Of a stretch of 64,000 nucleotides of DNA, positions 43,733 to 53,089 are shown piece by piece; positions within the stretch are counted from its first letter, which is position 1; each line of letters begins with the position of its first letter. The notes under the pieces were generated by a model. That model was not told where the DNA came from, searched no databases, and saw nothing but the letters and a program-made list of their open reading frames with translations. The DNA comes from CABZJG01 sp902512685 (GTDB taxonomy: Bacteria; Pseudomonadota; Alphaproteobacteria; Rhodobacterales; Rhodobacteraceae), in assembly GCA_051201605.1 (NCBI GenBank), contig CP179201.1, positions 1,860,001 to 1,924,000 on the forward strand, given 5' to 3'. The translations under genes were made by a program, and so were the position numbers.

Positions 43733-43761
43733 CTCACTTATTCCTTTGTCATGAGTTTGTT

Positions 43762-44100
43762 TTAAAGGGCGTCGGAACCGGTTTCACCGGTTCTAATGCG
43801 TAAGGCTTGTTCGACAGAGCTAACGAAAATTTTCCCGTCGCCAATTTTGTCGGTTTTCGCAGAATCTACTATGGCCTTGATTGCGTCATCTACCTGGTCA
43901 TCATCAAGCACCACCTCGATTTTTACTTTAGGCAGAAAATCCACTACATATTCCGCGCCGCGGTACAGTTCCGTATGGCCCTTTTGCCGACCAAACCCTT
44001 TCACTTCAATGACGCTAAGACCCTGAACACCAATTTCCTGCAGGGCTTCCTTCACTTCATCAAGTTTAAAGGGTTTAATTATAGCCTCGATTTTTTTCAT
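43762..44100 (-). CDS. glnB: Nitrogen regulatory protein P-II
   Basis: This trimeric signal protein senses 2-oxoglutarate and ATP/ADP and controls GlnA adenylylation and NtrB. It has 112 residues with the T-loop GRQKGHTELYRGAEYVVDFLPK including the uridylylation site Y51. The start is MKKIEAIIKPFKLDEVK at 44100, behind GGAGG; a long in-frame extension upstream is not used. Linkage glnB-glnA (rather than amtB) points to GlnB rather than GlnK. Confidence 0.96.
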   Translation of the reverse strand: MKKIEAIIKPFKLDEVKEALQEIGVQGLSVIEVKGFGRQKGHTELYRGAEYVVDFLPKVKIEVVLDDDQVDDAIKAIVDSAKTDKIGDGKIFVSSVEQALRIRTGETGSDAL

Positions 44101-44454
44101 TGGGACCTCCGGTTTATAATTACTTGTTGCAATCAACACAGCGGATAACGTGTCACAATGTGCTCGCATGATCGCACGTAATTTATCATGTCTCAAATTC
44201 CTTTTTGAATTAAAACTAGGCATAATGCCCAAAATATAGGCAAAAAATAAATACCTTAAGCGATGCGTACAATGGCATTTGTTAGGAAGTTTGCGCATTT
44301 CTGCGTTGTGAATTTTTGTTTAGGCGGTTGTTTGTGGATTTCAAACCTTATTTATCTTCGCATTAGCTGCATTTTTACTCTCGCATCTGTCAGAATCATT
44401 TGCTAGAGAGCGTCGGAAGATCAGGCGGCAACATTGCGGCTTGATAATGTTTTA
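44101..44454. other. Regulatory region between glnB and tRNA-Leu
   Basis: These 354 A+T-rich bases hold the glnBA promoter (minus strand) and probably the tRNA-Leu promoter (a TGATAATG -10-like element near 44442-44449). An imperfect inverted repeat, GTGC-N10-GCAC, lies near 44160-44177, about 65 bases upstream of glnB, and could be a regulator site. It does not match the canonical NtrC consensus (GCAC inward). No gene is seen. Confidence 0.4.
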
Positions 44455-44539
44455 GCGGGTGTGGCGGAATTGGTAGACGCACCAGATTTAGGTTCTGGCG
44501 CCGCAAGGCGTGGGGGTTCAAGTCCCTCCACCCGCACCA
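44455..44539 (+). tRNA. tRNA-Leu (anticodon UAG)
   Basis: This 85-base gene has the acceptor stem GCGGGTG/CACCCGC, discriminator A and encoded CCA. The anticodon stem CCAGA/TCTGG encloses the loop TTTAGGT with anticodon TAG, which reads CUN leucine codons. It has a long variable arm (class II) and the T-arm GGGGGTTCAAGTCCCTCC. It lies 26 bases before tig and may be cotranscribed with it. Confidence 0.95.
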
Positions 44540-44565
44540 AAAGGTAAAAGAAGGACGCACTAGAT

Positions 44566-45900
44566 ATGCAGGTCAACGAAACCTTGAATGAAGGCTTAAA
44601 GCGTGGCTACTCTATCATCGTAAGCGCCAGTGAGCTTGACGCGAAAGTGAACGAAAAGCTGGTGGAAGCACAGCCCGAAGTCGAAATGAAAGGGTTTCGC
44701 AAAGGCAAAGTTCCTATGAGCCTGCTCAAAAAGCAATTTGGACAACGGCTTCTCGGTGAAGCAATGCAAGAAAGCATTGACGGTGCAATGAGCCAGCACT
44801 TTGAAGACAGTGGGGAGCGGCCGGCGTTGCAGCCGGATGTCAAGATGACCAATGAGGATTGGAAAGAGGGCGATGATGTGCATGTCGATCTGACATATGA
44901 AGCGCTGCCCACAATTCCTGAGGTCGATCTGAAATCTATCAATTTGGAAAAACTCGTCGCCAAGGCGGATGACTCTGCCGTGGATGAGGCGCTGGAAAAA
45001 CTGGCTGAGACCTCACCAAACTTCAAAGACCGCCGCAAAGGCTCGAAAGCCAAGTCGGGCGATCAGGTTGTGTTTGATTTTCTGGGCAAAGTGGACGGCG
45101 AAGCCTTTGAAGGCGGATCTGCCGAGGACTATCCTCTGGTGCTGGGATCAAACAGCTTTATCCCTGGTTTTGAAGATCAGCTGATCGGGACCAAAGCTGG
45201 CGAGGAAAAGGCTGTCGAAGTGGCCTTTCCTGCTGATTACGGCGCCGAAAATTTGGCTGGCAAAGATGCGGTTTTTGATTGCACAATCAAGGCTGTAAAA
45301 GAACCAGCTCTTGCAGAACTCAACGATGAGCTGGCAACAAAATTCGGCGCGGAAGACCTTAAAGGTCTCAAAGCGCAAATCAGTGAACGGCTTGAAAACG
45401 AATATGCCGGCGCGGCGCGGGCTGTGATGAAACGCGGCTTGCTGGACCAGTTGGACACGCTTGTGAGCTTTGAGCTTCCACCATCATTGGTCGACGCCGA
45501 AGCCAGCCAGATTGCGCATCAGTTGTGGCATGAAGACAACCCGAATGTCGAAGGCCATGACCATCCTGAGATCGAGACCACAGAAGAGCACACATCATTG
45601 GCGATGCGCCGCGTGCGTCTTGGGCTTTTGCTGGCGGAATTGGGCCAACAGGCCAAGGTTGAAGTCAGCGAAGCTGAAATTAACCAAGCTGTAATGGCGC
45701 AGGCGCGTCAGTATCCTGGTCAAGAGCGTGAATTCTTTGAATTTGTTCAAAACAATCAGCAAATGCAGCAACAGCTCAGAGCGCCAATTTTCGAAGACAA
45801 AGTTGTCGACTACATGTTTGAGCTGGCGCAGGTTGAAGAAAAAGAAGTGAGCAAGGACGACTTGCAAAAAGCTGTTGAGTCGCTCGAAGAAGAGGCGTAA
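44566..45900 (+). CDS. tig: Trigger factor
   Basis: This ribosome-bound chaperone and peptidyl-prolyl isomerase has 444 residues: an N-terminal ribosome-docking domain with GFRKGKVP (about 44-51), a FKBP-like PPIase domain (GDQVVFDFLGKVDGEAFEGGSAEDYPLVLGSNSFIPGFEDQLIG region, about 165-250) and a helical C-terminal domain. The length is normal. It is followed by a terminator. Confidence 0.96.
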   Translation: MQVNETLNEGLKRGYSIIVSASELDAKVNEKLVEAQPEVEMKGFRKGKVPMSLLKKQFGQRLLGEAMQESIDGAMSQHFEDSGERPALQPDVKMTNEDWKEGDDVHVDLTYEALPTIPEVDLKSINLEKLVAKADDSAVDEALEKLAETSPNFKDRRKGSKAKSGDQVVFDFLGKVDGEAFEGGSAEDYPLVLGSNSFIPGFEDQLIGTKAGEEKAVEVAFPADYGAENLAGKDAVFDCTIKAVKEPALAELNDELATKFGAEDLKGLKAQISERLENEYAGAARAVMKRGLLDQLDTLVSFELPPSLVDAEASQIAHQLWHEDNPNVEGHDHPEIETTEEHTSLAMRRVRLGLLLAELGQQAKVEVSEAEINQAVMAQARQYPGQEREFFEFVQNNQQMQQQLRAPIFEDKVVDYMFELAQVEEKEVSKDDLQKAVESLEEEA

Positions 45901-45936
45901 CCCACAGCTGAAACGCACCCGCGTGTGATTTTGATA

Positions 45937-45963
45937 AACCCGCCCTCTCAGGGCGGGTTTTTT
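45937..45963 (+). terminator. Terminator of tig
   Basis: A perfect 9-bp stem AACCCGCCC/GGGCGGGTT with loop TCTCA is followed by TTTT, 36 bases after the tig stop. Confidence 0.93.
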
Positions 45964-46220
45964 CGTAACCGGTATATGTCAACGCTACATTTGAATTATC
46001 TATTTGATAGCTGAAATAATGGGGAGTTATCCTGTTTCCCGTTAAAATTGGCGGCGCTGTAACCTTTGATTTTTGCTCAAAATATGCTGATTTTCCCTGT
46101 CGGTATTGCGTCAGTTTTGCGGCAGTATCGCGCAGGTGCGAAAAACGCCCTTTGCGCGGCATTGATTTCGGTCGCTATTGGGCTTGGCTTTTGCGCTGTG
46201 ATACGGCAATAGCTGTCGCT
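45964..46220. other. Intergenic region tig terminator to tgt
   Basis: These 257 bases separate the tig terminator from the tgt start. No gene is supported on either strand. Reading upstream of tgt in frame gives an extra 23 residues with no family similarity, so it is probably leader. No clear promoter stands out. Confidence 0.4.
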
Positions 46221-47351
46221 ATGAGCAACAGATTTTCCTTTTCCCTCAACGCAACCGACGGCAAAGCGCGCAGCGGTCTTATATCGACCCCGCGCGGCGA
46301 TATCCGAACACCGGCTTTTATGCCCGTCGGCACTGCCGCAACGGTGAAAGCGATGCTGCCGGAAAGTGTTGCGGCCACGGGCGCCGACGTTTTGCTGGGC
46401 AATACCTATCATCTAATGCTGCGCCCGGGGGCAGAGCGCGTTGACGCTTTGGGCGGCTTGCACAAATTTATGAATTGGAATCGCCCGATTCTCACCGATA
46501 GTGGTGGATTTCAGGTTATGTCGCTTTCAGGGCTTCGTAAAATGACCGAAAGTGGCGTGACCTTTAAATCCCATATTGATGGCTCACAGCATGTTTTGTC
46601 GCCTGAGCGGTCTATGGAAATTCAACGCCTGCTGGGCAGCGATATTGTTATGGCGTTTGATGAATGCACGCCATTTCCTGCTGCTGCCGATGTGTCATTG
46701 CAAAGCATGCAACTGTCCATGCGATGGGCACAGCGATCGCGCGATGCCTTTGGTGACCGTCCGGGCCATGCACTGTTTGGCATTCAACAAGGCAGCGTTT
46801 ACCAAGACCAGCGCGCAGAAAGCGCCGAGGCCTTGAAAAATATTGAATTTGACGGCTATGCGGTGGGCGGCCTAGCGGTGGGCGAAGGCCAAGAAATGAT
46901 GTTTAAAGTGCTGGAATACGCACCTGATATGCTGCCCAGTGATAAACCGCGGTATTTAATGGGGGTTGGCAAGCCCGATGATATCGTCGGGGCGGTCAAG
47001 CGCGGGATTGATATGATGGATTGCGTTTTGCCATCTCGGTCGGGCCGCACAGGACAAGTGTTTACCCGCCGCGGTGTGATTAATATTAAAAACGCCCGCC
47101 ACCAAAATGATCCAAGGCCGCTTGACGAAAATTGCAGCTGTCCGGCCTGTACGGGATATTCCCGGGCCTATTTACATCATGTGTTCCGGGCTCAGGAAAT
47201 GATCTCTGGCATGTTGCTAACATGGCATAATCTGTATTATTTTCAAGAGCTTATGCAATCAATGCGCGATGCCATCGCGGCGCAGAAGTTTGCCGAGTTT
47301 GAGCAAGATTTCCATAAAGAGCGCGCCGCAGGGGATATCGAGCCGCTCTAA
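46221..47351 (+). CDS. tgt: tRNA-guanine transglycosylase (queuine)
   Basis: This enzyme replaces guanine 34 with preQ1 in GUN-anticodon tRNAs. The 376-residue TIM-barrel has the catalytic aspartate in LTDSGGFQVMSLSG (D93) and the nucleophile region DMMDCVLPSRSGRTGQ, with the structural zinc site CSCPACTGYSRAYLHHVF. The start MSNRFSFSL fits family N-termini; a 23-residue extension upstream is rejected. No other queuosine genes are in the window. Confidence 0.94.
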   Translation: MSNRFSFSLNATDGKARSGLISTPRGDIRTPAFMPVGTAATVKAMLPESVAATGADVLLGNTYHLMLRPGAERVDALGGLHKFMNWNRPILTDSGGFQVMSLSGLRKMTESGVTFKSHIDGSQHVLSPERSMEIQRLLGSDIVMAFDECTPFPAAADVSLQSMQLSMRWAQRSRDAFGDRPGHALFGIQQGSVYQDQRAESAEALKNIEFDGYAVGGLAVGEGQEMMFKVLEYAPDMLPSDKPRYLMGVGKPDDIVGAVKRGIDMMDCVLPSRSGRTGQVFTRRGVINIKNARHQNDPRPLDENCSCPACTGYSRAYLHHVFRAQEMISGMLLTWHNLYYFQELMQSMRDAIAAQKFAEFEQDFHKERAAGDIEPL

Positions 47352-47533
47352 ACGGCCCGATTTAACTGAACAGTCCGCGCTTTCGTCTGTTTTTATACCC
47401 ATAAAGTATTGGTCAAGAGCAAAGGGGTGGCCTCGCGCGATTTGCTTTGCAGATGTCTTAGAATGGGATATTTTACTGTTGTGGTATTAAAGTAGCATTT
47501 CGCTACAGGAAATTAAATCAATGGAGATCGAAT

Positions 47534-49345
47534 GTGCGCGCGGTTAATCGGAAATTTGCAACCATATTAGCTTCAGATTGCGTAAGTTTCAGCAAGCACA
47601 TGCTGGAAAACGAAGAGGGCACTTTGGAAAGCTTAAACGCTTGCCGTGAGATTATTGATGCCTTTATTGCCAAACATGGTGGGCGCATTTTTCACACGGC
47701 TGGCGATTCTGTACTGGCCGAATTTGCAAGTCCGGTGGAGTCGGTAAACTGTGCAATAAACTTTCAAGAGGCCATATCCGAGCGCAACAAGTCGATTGCC
47801 GCAAACGAAGAAGGCGCCGAGAATGACACGAAGCTGATTTGGCGTGTGGGTATTCATTGTGACGATGTGATCGTAGAAAAAGAAAATATTTATGGCAATG
47901 GTGTAAACATCGCCGCACGCCTTGAGGCCCAATGTTCCCCGGGGCAAATTTTGGTATCGCGCCTGATAAATGAACAAGTCGCATCGCGGATTGAAGCTAT
48001 TTCACGCGCGGCCGGCACCAAAAAGCTAAAAAATATATCCAGTGAATTTGAGGTTTTTACGATTTCAACCGATCAGACGGCCACGGTAGATGACGCCATG
48101 GAAGTCGTAGACGAAAAAGAGGATGTAAAACGCGATATTAAGCCGACCCTATCAGTTTTGCCGTTTAAAAATATGAATGCAAACGAGGACAGTTCATTTT
48201 TGATCGACGGAATTTATGAAGATATTCTGACCGAATTATCCATGGTGCGGCAATTATCGATCGTATCGCGGCAGTCCAGTGTCAACTTTGCCGACAGCGA
48301 TGATCATATGGATGATTTTATCACGCAGTTTAAGGTGAACTATGTCATTCAGGGATCTGTTCGCTCGTCCGGTAATAAGGTGCGGGTGACCGTATCGCTG
48401 ATTGAAACCGATGCGAATGAAATATTGTGGAGCAAACGGTTCGACCGCAGCATTGACGATATATTTGAAGTGCAGGATGAAATCGTGCGCAGCGTGACGC
48501 AAGCAATTCTTGGTGAAATCGAATTGGTGAGCCTGCAGCGGGCCAAACGTAAGCCAACTGAAAACATGAGCTCTTATGAGTTTTTGCTCAAGGGCAAGGA
48601 AATGCACCATCAATTCGAAAGTGCATCAAATAAACTGGCTCTGGAGATGTTTGATGCGGCCATTGAGGCAGACCCAAACAATGCGCAGGCCTACGCCTGG
48701 AAGGCATGCACCCTTGGTCAGGGCATGGCGCGGGGCTTTATTCAACGCTCTTTTGAAGAACTGTTGCCGGAGTTTAGCAGGCTTCTGGATACGGCGGTCA
48801 AGATAGATGCAAATGATTTCGAATGTCATCGATTGCTGTCTGCGGTTTACAGCGGAACCGGAAAGCTCAAGCTGGCCGTTGAACATGGCAAAAAAGCCTT
48901 TGACATGGTGCCCAACGATCCCCGGATTTTGCAGCAATACGGTGAGGCGCTGCTGAAAACGGGTGGTACGAAAAAGGGCTGTGACCTGACGCTCTTGGCG
49001 CTTGAATACGATCCGGTCCCGCAGGGGCAGACCAATGGCGATAAGCGTAAATCAGATGCGGTTTTTGCCTGTTTTATGGATGATCGCATTGATCTGGGCC
49101 TGTCTTTGGCCGAAGAAATTGAAAGCCGCGATGCGCGCACCTTGCTCTGCGCGGCGGCGCTGGCGGTGGATAAATTTTCAAGTCTGAATGATGTTTCTTG
49201 GTTGGTAAATGATCTCAAATCGACAGATGCCGCAGGCTTGGAGCCAGTGATTGATAGCTTTGGGCAAATAGATTTGGTGGTGCAAAGCACATTGCGTGAG
49301 GTATTCGTCGATCATATGGTGCCGCACTGCCGGATCGCTGCTTAA
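47534..49345 (+). CDS. Class III adenylate/guanylate cyclase with TolB-like and TPR domains
   Basis: This 603-residue soluble protein has a class III cyclase domain (about 1-180) with metal-binding D15 (ILASDCVSF) and D58 (HTAGDSVLAEF) and the transition-state pair N/R in GNGVNIAARLE. A TolB-N-like domain follows (LSVLPFKNMNAN ... DGIYEDILTELSMV ... VQDEIVRSVTQAIL) and then TPR helices to the end. The adenine-selecting Lys and Asp appear replaced by His54 and Asn (IYGNGVN), so the product nucleotide is uncertain. The start is GTG 47534 with GGAG upstream. The gene is alone, 182 bases after tgt. Confidence 0.85.
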   Translation: MRAVNRKFATILASDCVSFSKHMLENEEGTLESLNACREIIDAFIAKHGGRIFHTAGDSVLAEFASPVESVNCAINFQEAISERNKSIAANEEGAENDTKLIWRVGIHCDDVIVEKENIYGNGVNIAARLEAQCSPGQILVSRLINEQVASRIEAISRAAGTKKLKNISSEFEVFTISTDQTATVDDAMEVVDEKEDVKRDIKPTLSVLPFKNMNANEDSSFLIDGIYEDILTELSMVRQLSIVSRQSSVNFADSDDHMDDFITQFKVNYVIQGSVRSSGNKVRVTVSLIETDANEILWSKRFDRSIDDIFEVQDEIVRSVTQAILGEIELVSLQRAKRKPTENMSSYEFLLKGKEMHHQFESASNKLALEMFDAAIEADPNNAQAYAWKACTLGQGMARGFIQRSFEELLPEFSRLLDTAVKIDANDFECHRLLSAVYSGTGKLKLAVEHGKKAFDMVPNDPRILQQYGEALLKTGGTKKGCDLTLLALEYDPVPQGQTNGDKRKSDAVFACFMDDRIDLGLSLAEEIESRDARTLLCAAALAVDKFSSLNDVSWLVNDLKSTDAAGLEPVIDSFGQIDLVVQSTLREVFVDHMVPHCRIAA

Positions 49346-49424
49346 GCTTTGGCGTAAGGCAGTATGCTATCTAATGTTCTAAATTAGCCTGAAAAATCTA
49401 AAAATAAGCAGCCTGATGCAGCGC

Positions 49425-49994
49425 TTATCGGCCCCAAGTGCGAACTGGTCCGCAATCCATATGCACAAAGCGCGAGCGTGAATAGCTGCCCACGCCGCCG
49501 GCGTGGCACGAGCGTGCGGCACGCGCTAACTGACGTACCGAACGCGATGACAGCCGCAAATCAGCCGCTTGGCCTGTGATATGCAGTGATTTCTTTGCCA
49601 CAGACCGCGACTGGCGCCGCAGCATCGCATTGGTTTTGGCGCTGCGATATCCCGAAAGCAGTTGAAACGGTTCGTTGGTGTCTAAAAGGCGGTGTGTGGC
49701 GGCCATAATATCAATGGTGCGAAGATCGATGTCTTTGGTTTCATTGCGCCGCCAGTCCCGCATGATCAGGCTGATCTCATCGATGGCATCTTTGAAATAT
49801 TCACCGTCAATCCAGTAAACTGTTTTGCAGTCTTCACCGCTGCGTCGCGAGTACATGTTGATAAAGCGACAATCGCCAGCGCCTTTGATATAGCCGGCGG
49901 CTCTGGAATACACAGGCGCTGCGACAAGCGCGGTCGCAGCGAATGCTCCGAGCAACCCTCGCCGAGTTATCGTGTTGTTTGCTGTCTCGACCAT
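49425..49994 (-). CDS. DUF882 / MepK-like murein endopeptidase, Tat signal
   Basis: This 189-residue protein of the YcbK/MepK (peptidase M15A_3, DUF882) family has a Tat-type signal, ITRRGLLGAFAATALVAAPVYSRA (RR at 11-12), and zinc ligands H138 and D145 (SLHITGQAADLRL) and H178 (RFVHMDCG). E. coli MepK cuts 3-3 crosslinks in peptidoglycan. The start at MVETANN is chosen to place the Tat motif near the N-terminus; earlier in-frame starts exist. It is divergent from the L,D-transpeptidase gene (293 bases between), paralleling the E. coli ycbB-ycbK neighbourhood. Confidence 0.86.
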   Translation of the reverse strand: MVETANNTITRRGLLGAFAATALVAAPVYSRAAGYIKGAGDCRFINMYSRRSGEDCKTVYWIDGEYFKDAIDEISLIMRDWRRNETKDIDLRTIDIMAATHRLLDTNEPFQLLSGYRSAKTNAMLRRQSRSVAKKSLHITGQAADLRLSSRSVRQLARAARSCHAGGVGSYSRSRFVHMDCGPVRTWGR

Positions 49995-50287
49995 CTCGTG
50001 CCGTCTTTTCTTTTCCGCGCCCATTGGCATAGGTGCAGATCGGTTGTATCTCCCCAGATAAGCAAGCTTATGGCATAAAAACATCGCTCAACCAAGTCAA
50101 AAATATACGCCAACCGCTTTGCACTCTGAATTGCGCAGATTTCTGCTTTTTGATCTGTGGCCTTGGAATAGAGTCCATTGGTACAAAAGCGCAAAAAGCG
50201 GTTTGGTATCTTGAATGTGATTGGACAAATCAGTAAGTCTCTAGCATATATTAAAGACGATTGAATTGTTTTTTAGGGCGTTAAGAT

Positions 50288-51934
50288 ATGATACATTATA
50301 AGATGCGCAGATCGGCTTGCATTACGGCGCGCCTTTTGATGTTTATAAGCGGCGCATTTTTCATGTTTTCAACGCTGTTTTCATCGATGCTGGCGGCAGA
50401 AAATTTGGCTTTCAACCTTGCTCTCGCCAAAACGCTTGAAAACCGTGGGTCGGCACTTGCGTTTTATCAAGACCGAGGTTTTGCACCTATTTGGGCCGGT
50501 ATGGATGCCCCCGAAAAGGCGCGGCGCAGCGCGCTGATACGGGCGCTTGAAAATGCAGACACCCACGGGCTTCCGAGCTTTAAATACGGCCTTAACCGGC
50601 TGCTGGCGCTTGCTCGCAGCGCGAAATCCCAACAAGATTTGGGCGTTCTAGAGGGCCAGATGACGCTATCTTTTCTGCGCTATGCAGCAGATGTTCACAC
50701 CGGATTGGTTGTTCCCGGTAAAGTGGATGAGAATATTTTTCGCAAGGTAAAGTACCTGAAGGATGGTGACTATCTTAATCCTCTTGCATCCATGGATGCC
50801 AATCAGTTTTTTACGCTTTTGCCGCCACAAACAGACAATTATCGCAACCTTCTTGCCGCGCGTCAGGATTTTCTAACCATCCTCAAGGAAGGAGGGTGGG
50901 GGCCGAAGCTTGTGGAAGAAAAATTGCGACCTGGCGAACGTAGTCAATCAGTTGTAGCTTTGCGTAACCGACTGATAGAACAGGGATATTTAAGAAACAC
51001 CCTCTCTGATCGATATGGGAAAATTTTGCGCAGTGCGGTGCAGAGCTTTCAAAAAGATCACGGGTTGTCCCCCGATGGTGTGGCTGGTCCACTAACCCTG
51101 GCTGAATTGAATGTGCCGGTTAAAGACCGGCTCAAAGCCATCAGCGTGGCGATGGAGCGCGAGCGATGGGTTAATGGTGAGAACTGGCTCGATCTGCCAA
51201 AAAGCGCACGGCAAGTCCAAGTGAACCTTACGGATTTTTCAGCTAAAATTCTTGATGATGATGTTGTGGTTTTTGAAACCCGTTCGGTGATCGGGGCCAA
51301 TGATGAAAAACGCCGAAGTCCTGAATTTTCGGACCGGATGGAACATATGGTGGTCAACCCGACGTGGAATGTGCCGCGTTCGATCACTGTCGGGGAATAT
51401 TTACCAGAACTTCAATTGGATCCCTTTGCGCTGAGCGAGTTGACCTTAATCAACCCGGAAGGCGAAAGTGTGGATCGTTTTAATATCAATTTTAATGACT
51501 ATACCGAAGAAAATTTCCCCTATGATTTGAAACAAAAACCATCACAGCGCAATGCTCTTGGGTTGGTCAAATTTATGTTTCCCAACCCGCATAATATCTA
51601 TTTGCATGACACGCCGCAAAAATCGCTTTTTTCAAGAGATGAAAGAGCCTTTTCCCACGGCTGTATCCGCTTGCACCAACCTTTTGATTTTGCCTATGCG
51701 CTTTTGGCAAAACAGACGAGTACACCGAAAAAGACGTTCCAGACCGCCTTGGATCTGGGTGAAGAAAATATAATATTTTTGCGGCAACCGGTTTCGGTCC
51801 ATATTATTTATCGCACTGCGGTAACGGGCCCCGACGGACGAATTGGTTTTCGCCGTGATATATATGGCCGCGATGCCCAAATATTTGCCGCTTTGCAAAA
51901 AGCAGGGGTGGTCATAACTTCAAATCAAGGGTAA
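50288..51934 (+). CDS. LdtD (YcbB)-like L,D-transpeptidase
   Basis: This periplasmic enzyme forms 3-3 crosslinks in peptidoglycan. The 548-residue protein has a signal/anchor helix (about 12-35), a SCAFFOLD region, a PG-binding domain (RSQSVVALRNRLIEQGYL ... VQSFQKDHGLSPDGVAGPLTLAELN) and a C-terminal YkuD catalytic domain with SHGCIRLHQP, C459 being the nucleophile. Partner of the divergent MepK-like gene, which would cut the bonds it makes. lpxD begins 25 bases after its stop, so they may be cotranscribed. Confidence 0.9.
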   Translation: MIHYKMRRSACITARLLMFISGAFFMFSTLFSSMLAAENLAFNLALAKTLENRGSALAFYQDRGFAPIWAGMDAPEKARRSALIRALENADTHGLPSFKYGLNRLLALARSAKSQQDLGVLEGQMTLSFLRYAADVHTGLVVPGKVDENIFRKVKYLKDGDYLNPLASMDANQFFTLLPPQTDNYRNLLAARQDFLTILKEGGWGPKLVEEKLRPGERSQSVVALRNRLIEQGYLRNTLSDRYGKILRSAVQSFQKDHGLSPDGVAGPLTLAELNVPVKDRLKAISVAMERERWVNGENWLDLPKSARQVQVNLTDFSAKILDDDVVVFETRSVIGANDEKRRSPEFSDRMEHMVVNPTWNVPRSITVGEYLPELQLDPFALSELTLINPEGESVDRFNINFNDYTEENFPYDLKQKPSQRNALGLVKFMFPNPHNIYLHDTPQKSLFSRDERAFSHGCIRLHQPFDFAYALLAKQTSTPKKTFQTALDLGEENIIFLRQPVSVHIIYRTAVTGPDGRIGFRRDIYGRDAQIFAALQKAGVVITSNQG

Positions 51935-51959
51935 TCCATTGCCCAACATGGGAATGGTC

Positions 51960-53054
51960 ATGGACTATCAGGTTAAGCAGATTGCCAAAGCACTTGACGC
52001 CGAAGTTTTCGGCGATGGCGATATTGTTGTCTCTGGCGTTGCCGAACCATCACAGGCTACATCCACAGATATAGCGTTGGCACTGGACGCTAAATATGCT
52101 GCTGATTTATCCGAAGGCAAAGCGCAGGTGGCCATGCTTTGGCCCGGCGCTGATTGGCAGGCAATGGGGCTTCGTGCCGCAATCGTTGCGCCGCGGGCGC
52201 GCTTTGCGCTGTCGGGGCTGTCGGCCATGATGGATCCGGGGCAATCCGCACCAAGTGGCGTACATCCAACCGCCGTGATTGAAAGCAGCGCCACTTTGGG
52301 CAAAGACGTGTCAATTGGACCGTTCTGCTATATCGCAAAAGAGGCTGTTATCGGGGATAATGCCCAAATCGGTGCGCAATGCTATATCGGAAACGACGCT
52401 CAATTGGGCAGGGATGCCAGATTGCGCGAAGCGGTTAAAATCGGAGCCCGGGTCACCATCGGGGACCGGTTTGTTGCCCAGCCCGGTGTGGTGGTGGGCG
52501 GAGATGGGTTTTCTTTCGTCACCCCAGAGGTATCTGCGGTTGAGCAGGTGCGCGACAGCTTGGGCGAAGAGCGCGGCGATCTGAATGCGCAAAGCTGGTC
52601 TCGTATTCATTCCTTGGGCAGCGTGACGATCGGCGATGATGTCGAACTGGGCGCCAATAGCTGCGTCGACAGCGGCACGGTGCGCGATACGGTGATTGGC
52701 AATGGGGTCAAATGCGATAACCTATCCCAGATCGGGCATAACGTGCAGATCGGCAATGATTGCCTGATTTGTGCACAGGTTGGTATTGCCGGATCAGCGC
52801 GCATTGGCAACAATGTTGTTTTGGGCGGACAAACAGGAATTAGCGATAATGTGTTTGTGGGGGATCATGTGATTACGGGCGGTGCAACAAAAGTACTGTC
52901 CAATGTGCCGGCAGGCCGTGTTATGCTTGGATATCCGGCCATCAAGATGGATCAGCATATAGAAACCTACAAAGTTCTTCGCCGCCTGCCGAGATTATTT
53001 CAAGACGTTAAAAAGCTGCAAAAAGCTGTGTTAAAGCCAACGGGAAAAAACTAA
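51960..53054 (+). CDS. lpxD: UDP-3-O-acylglucosamine N-acyltransferase LpxD
   Basis: This enzyme adds the second 3-hydroxyacyl chain to UDP-acylglucosamine in lipid A synthesis. It has 364 residues: an N-terminal uridine-binding domain, a left-handed beta-helix of hexapeptide repeats, the GGDGFSF motif (family GGDGFGF), and the catalytic histidine in DNLSQIGHNVQIG (H260). The residues are the alphaproteobacterial form. Start MDYQVKQIA is chosen from family N-termini; ATGs 6 and 12 bases upstream are alternatives. It is not in the usual bamA-fabZ-lpxA setting but beside an ACP and a ketoacyl synthase, so it may be a second copy or a relocated gene. Confidence 0.88.
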   Translation: MDYQVKQIAKALDAEVFGDGDIVVSGVAEPSQATSTDIALALDAKYAADLSEGKAQVAMLWPGADWQAMGLRAAIVAPRARFALSGLSAMMDPGQSAPSGVHPTAVIESSATLGKDVSIGPFCYIAKEAVIGDNAQIGAQCYIGNDAQLGRDARLREAVKIGARVTIGDRFVAQPGVVVGGDGFSFVTPEVSAVEQVRDSLGEERGDLNAQSWSRIHSLGSVTIGDDVELGANSCVDSGTVRDTVIGNGVKCDNLSQIGHNVQIGNDCLICAQVGIAGSARIGNNVVLGGQTGISDNVFVGDHVITGGATKVLSNVPAGRVMLGYPAIKMDQHIETYKVLRRLPRLFQDVKKLQKAVLKPTGKN

Positions 53055-53089
53055 ATTAAGCCTTGCAAGTCGATAAGGGATGAAGTGCA

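Noticed and set aside
44160..44177. Inverted repeat upstream of glnB as an NtrC site
   Set aside because: The half-sites face the wrong way (GTGC-N10-GCAC, not GCAC inward), so it is listed only as part of the region.
45964..46220. In-frame extension of tgt upstream of 46221
   Set aside because: The extra residues have no Tgt similarity, and the MSNRFSF start fits the family.
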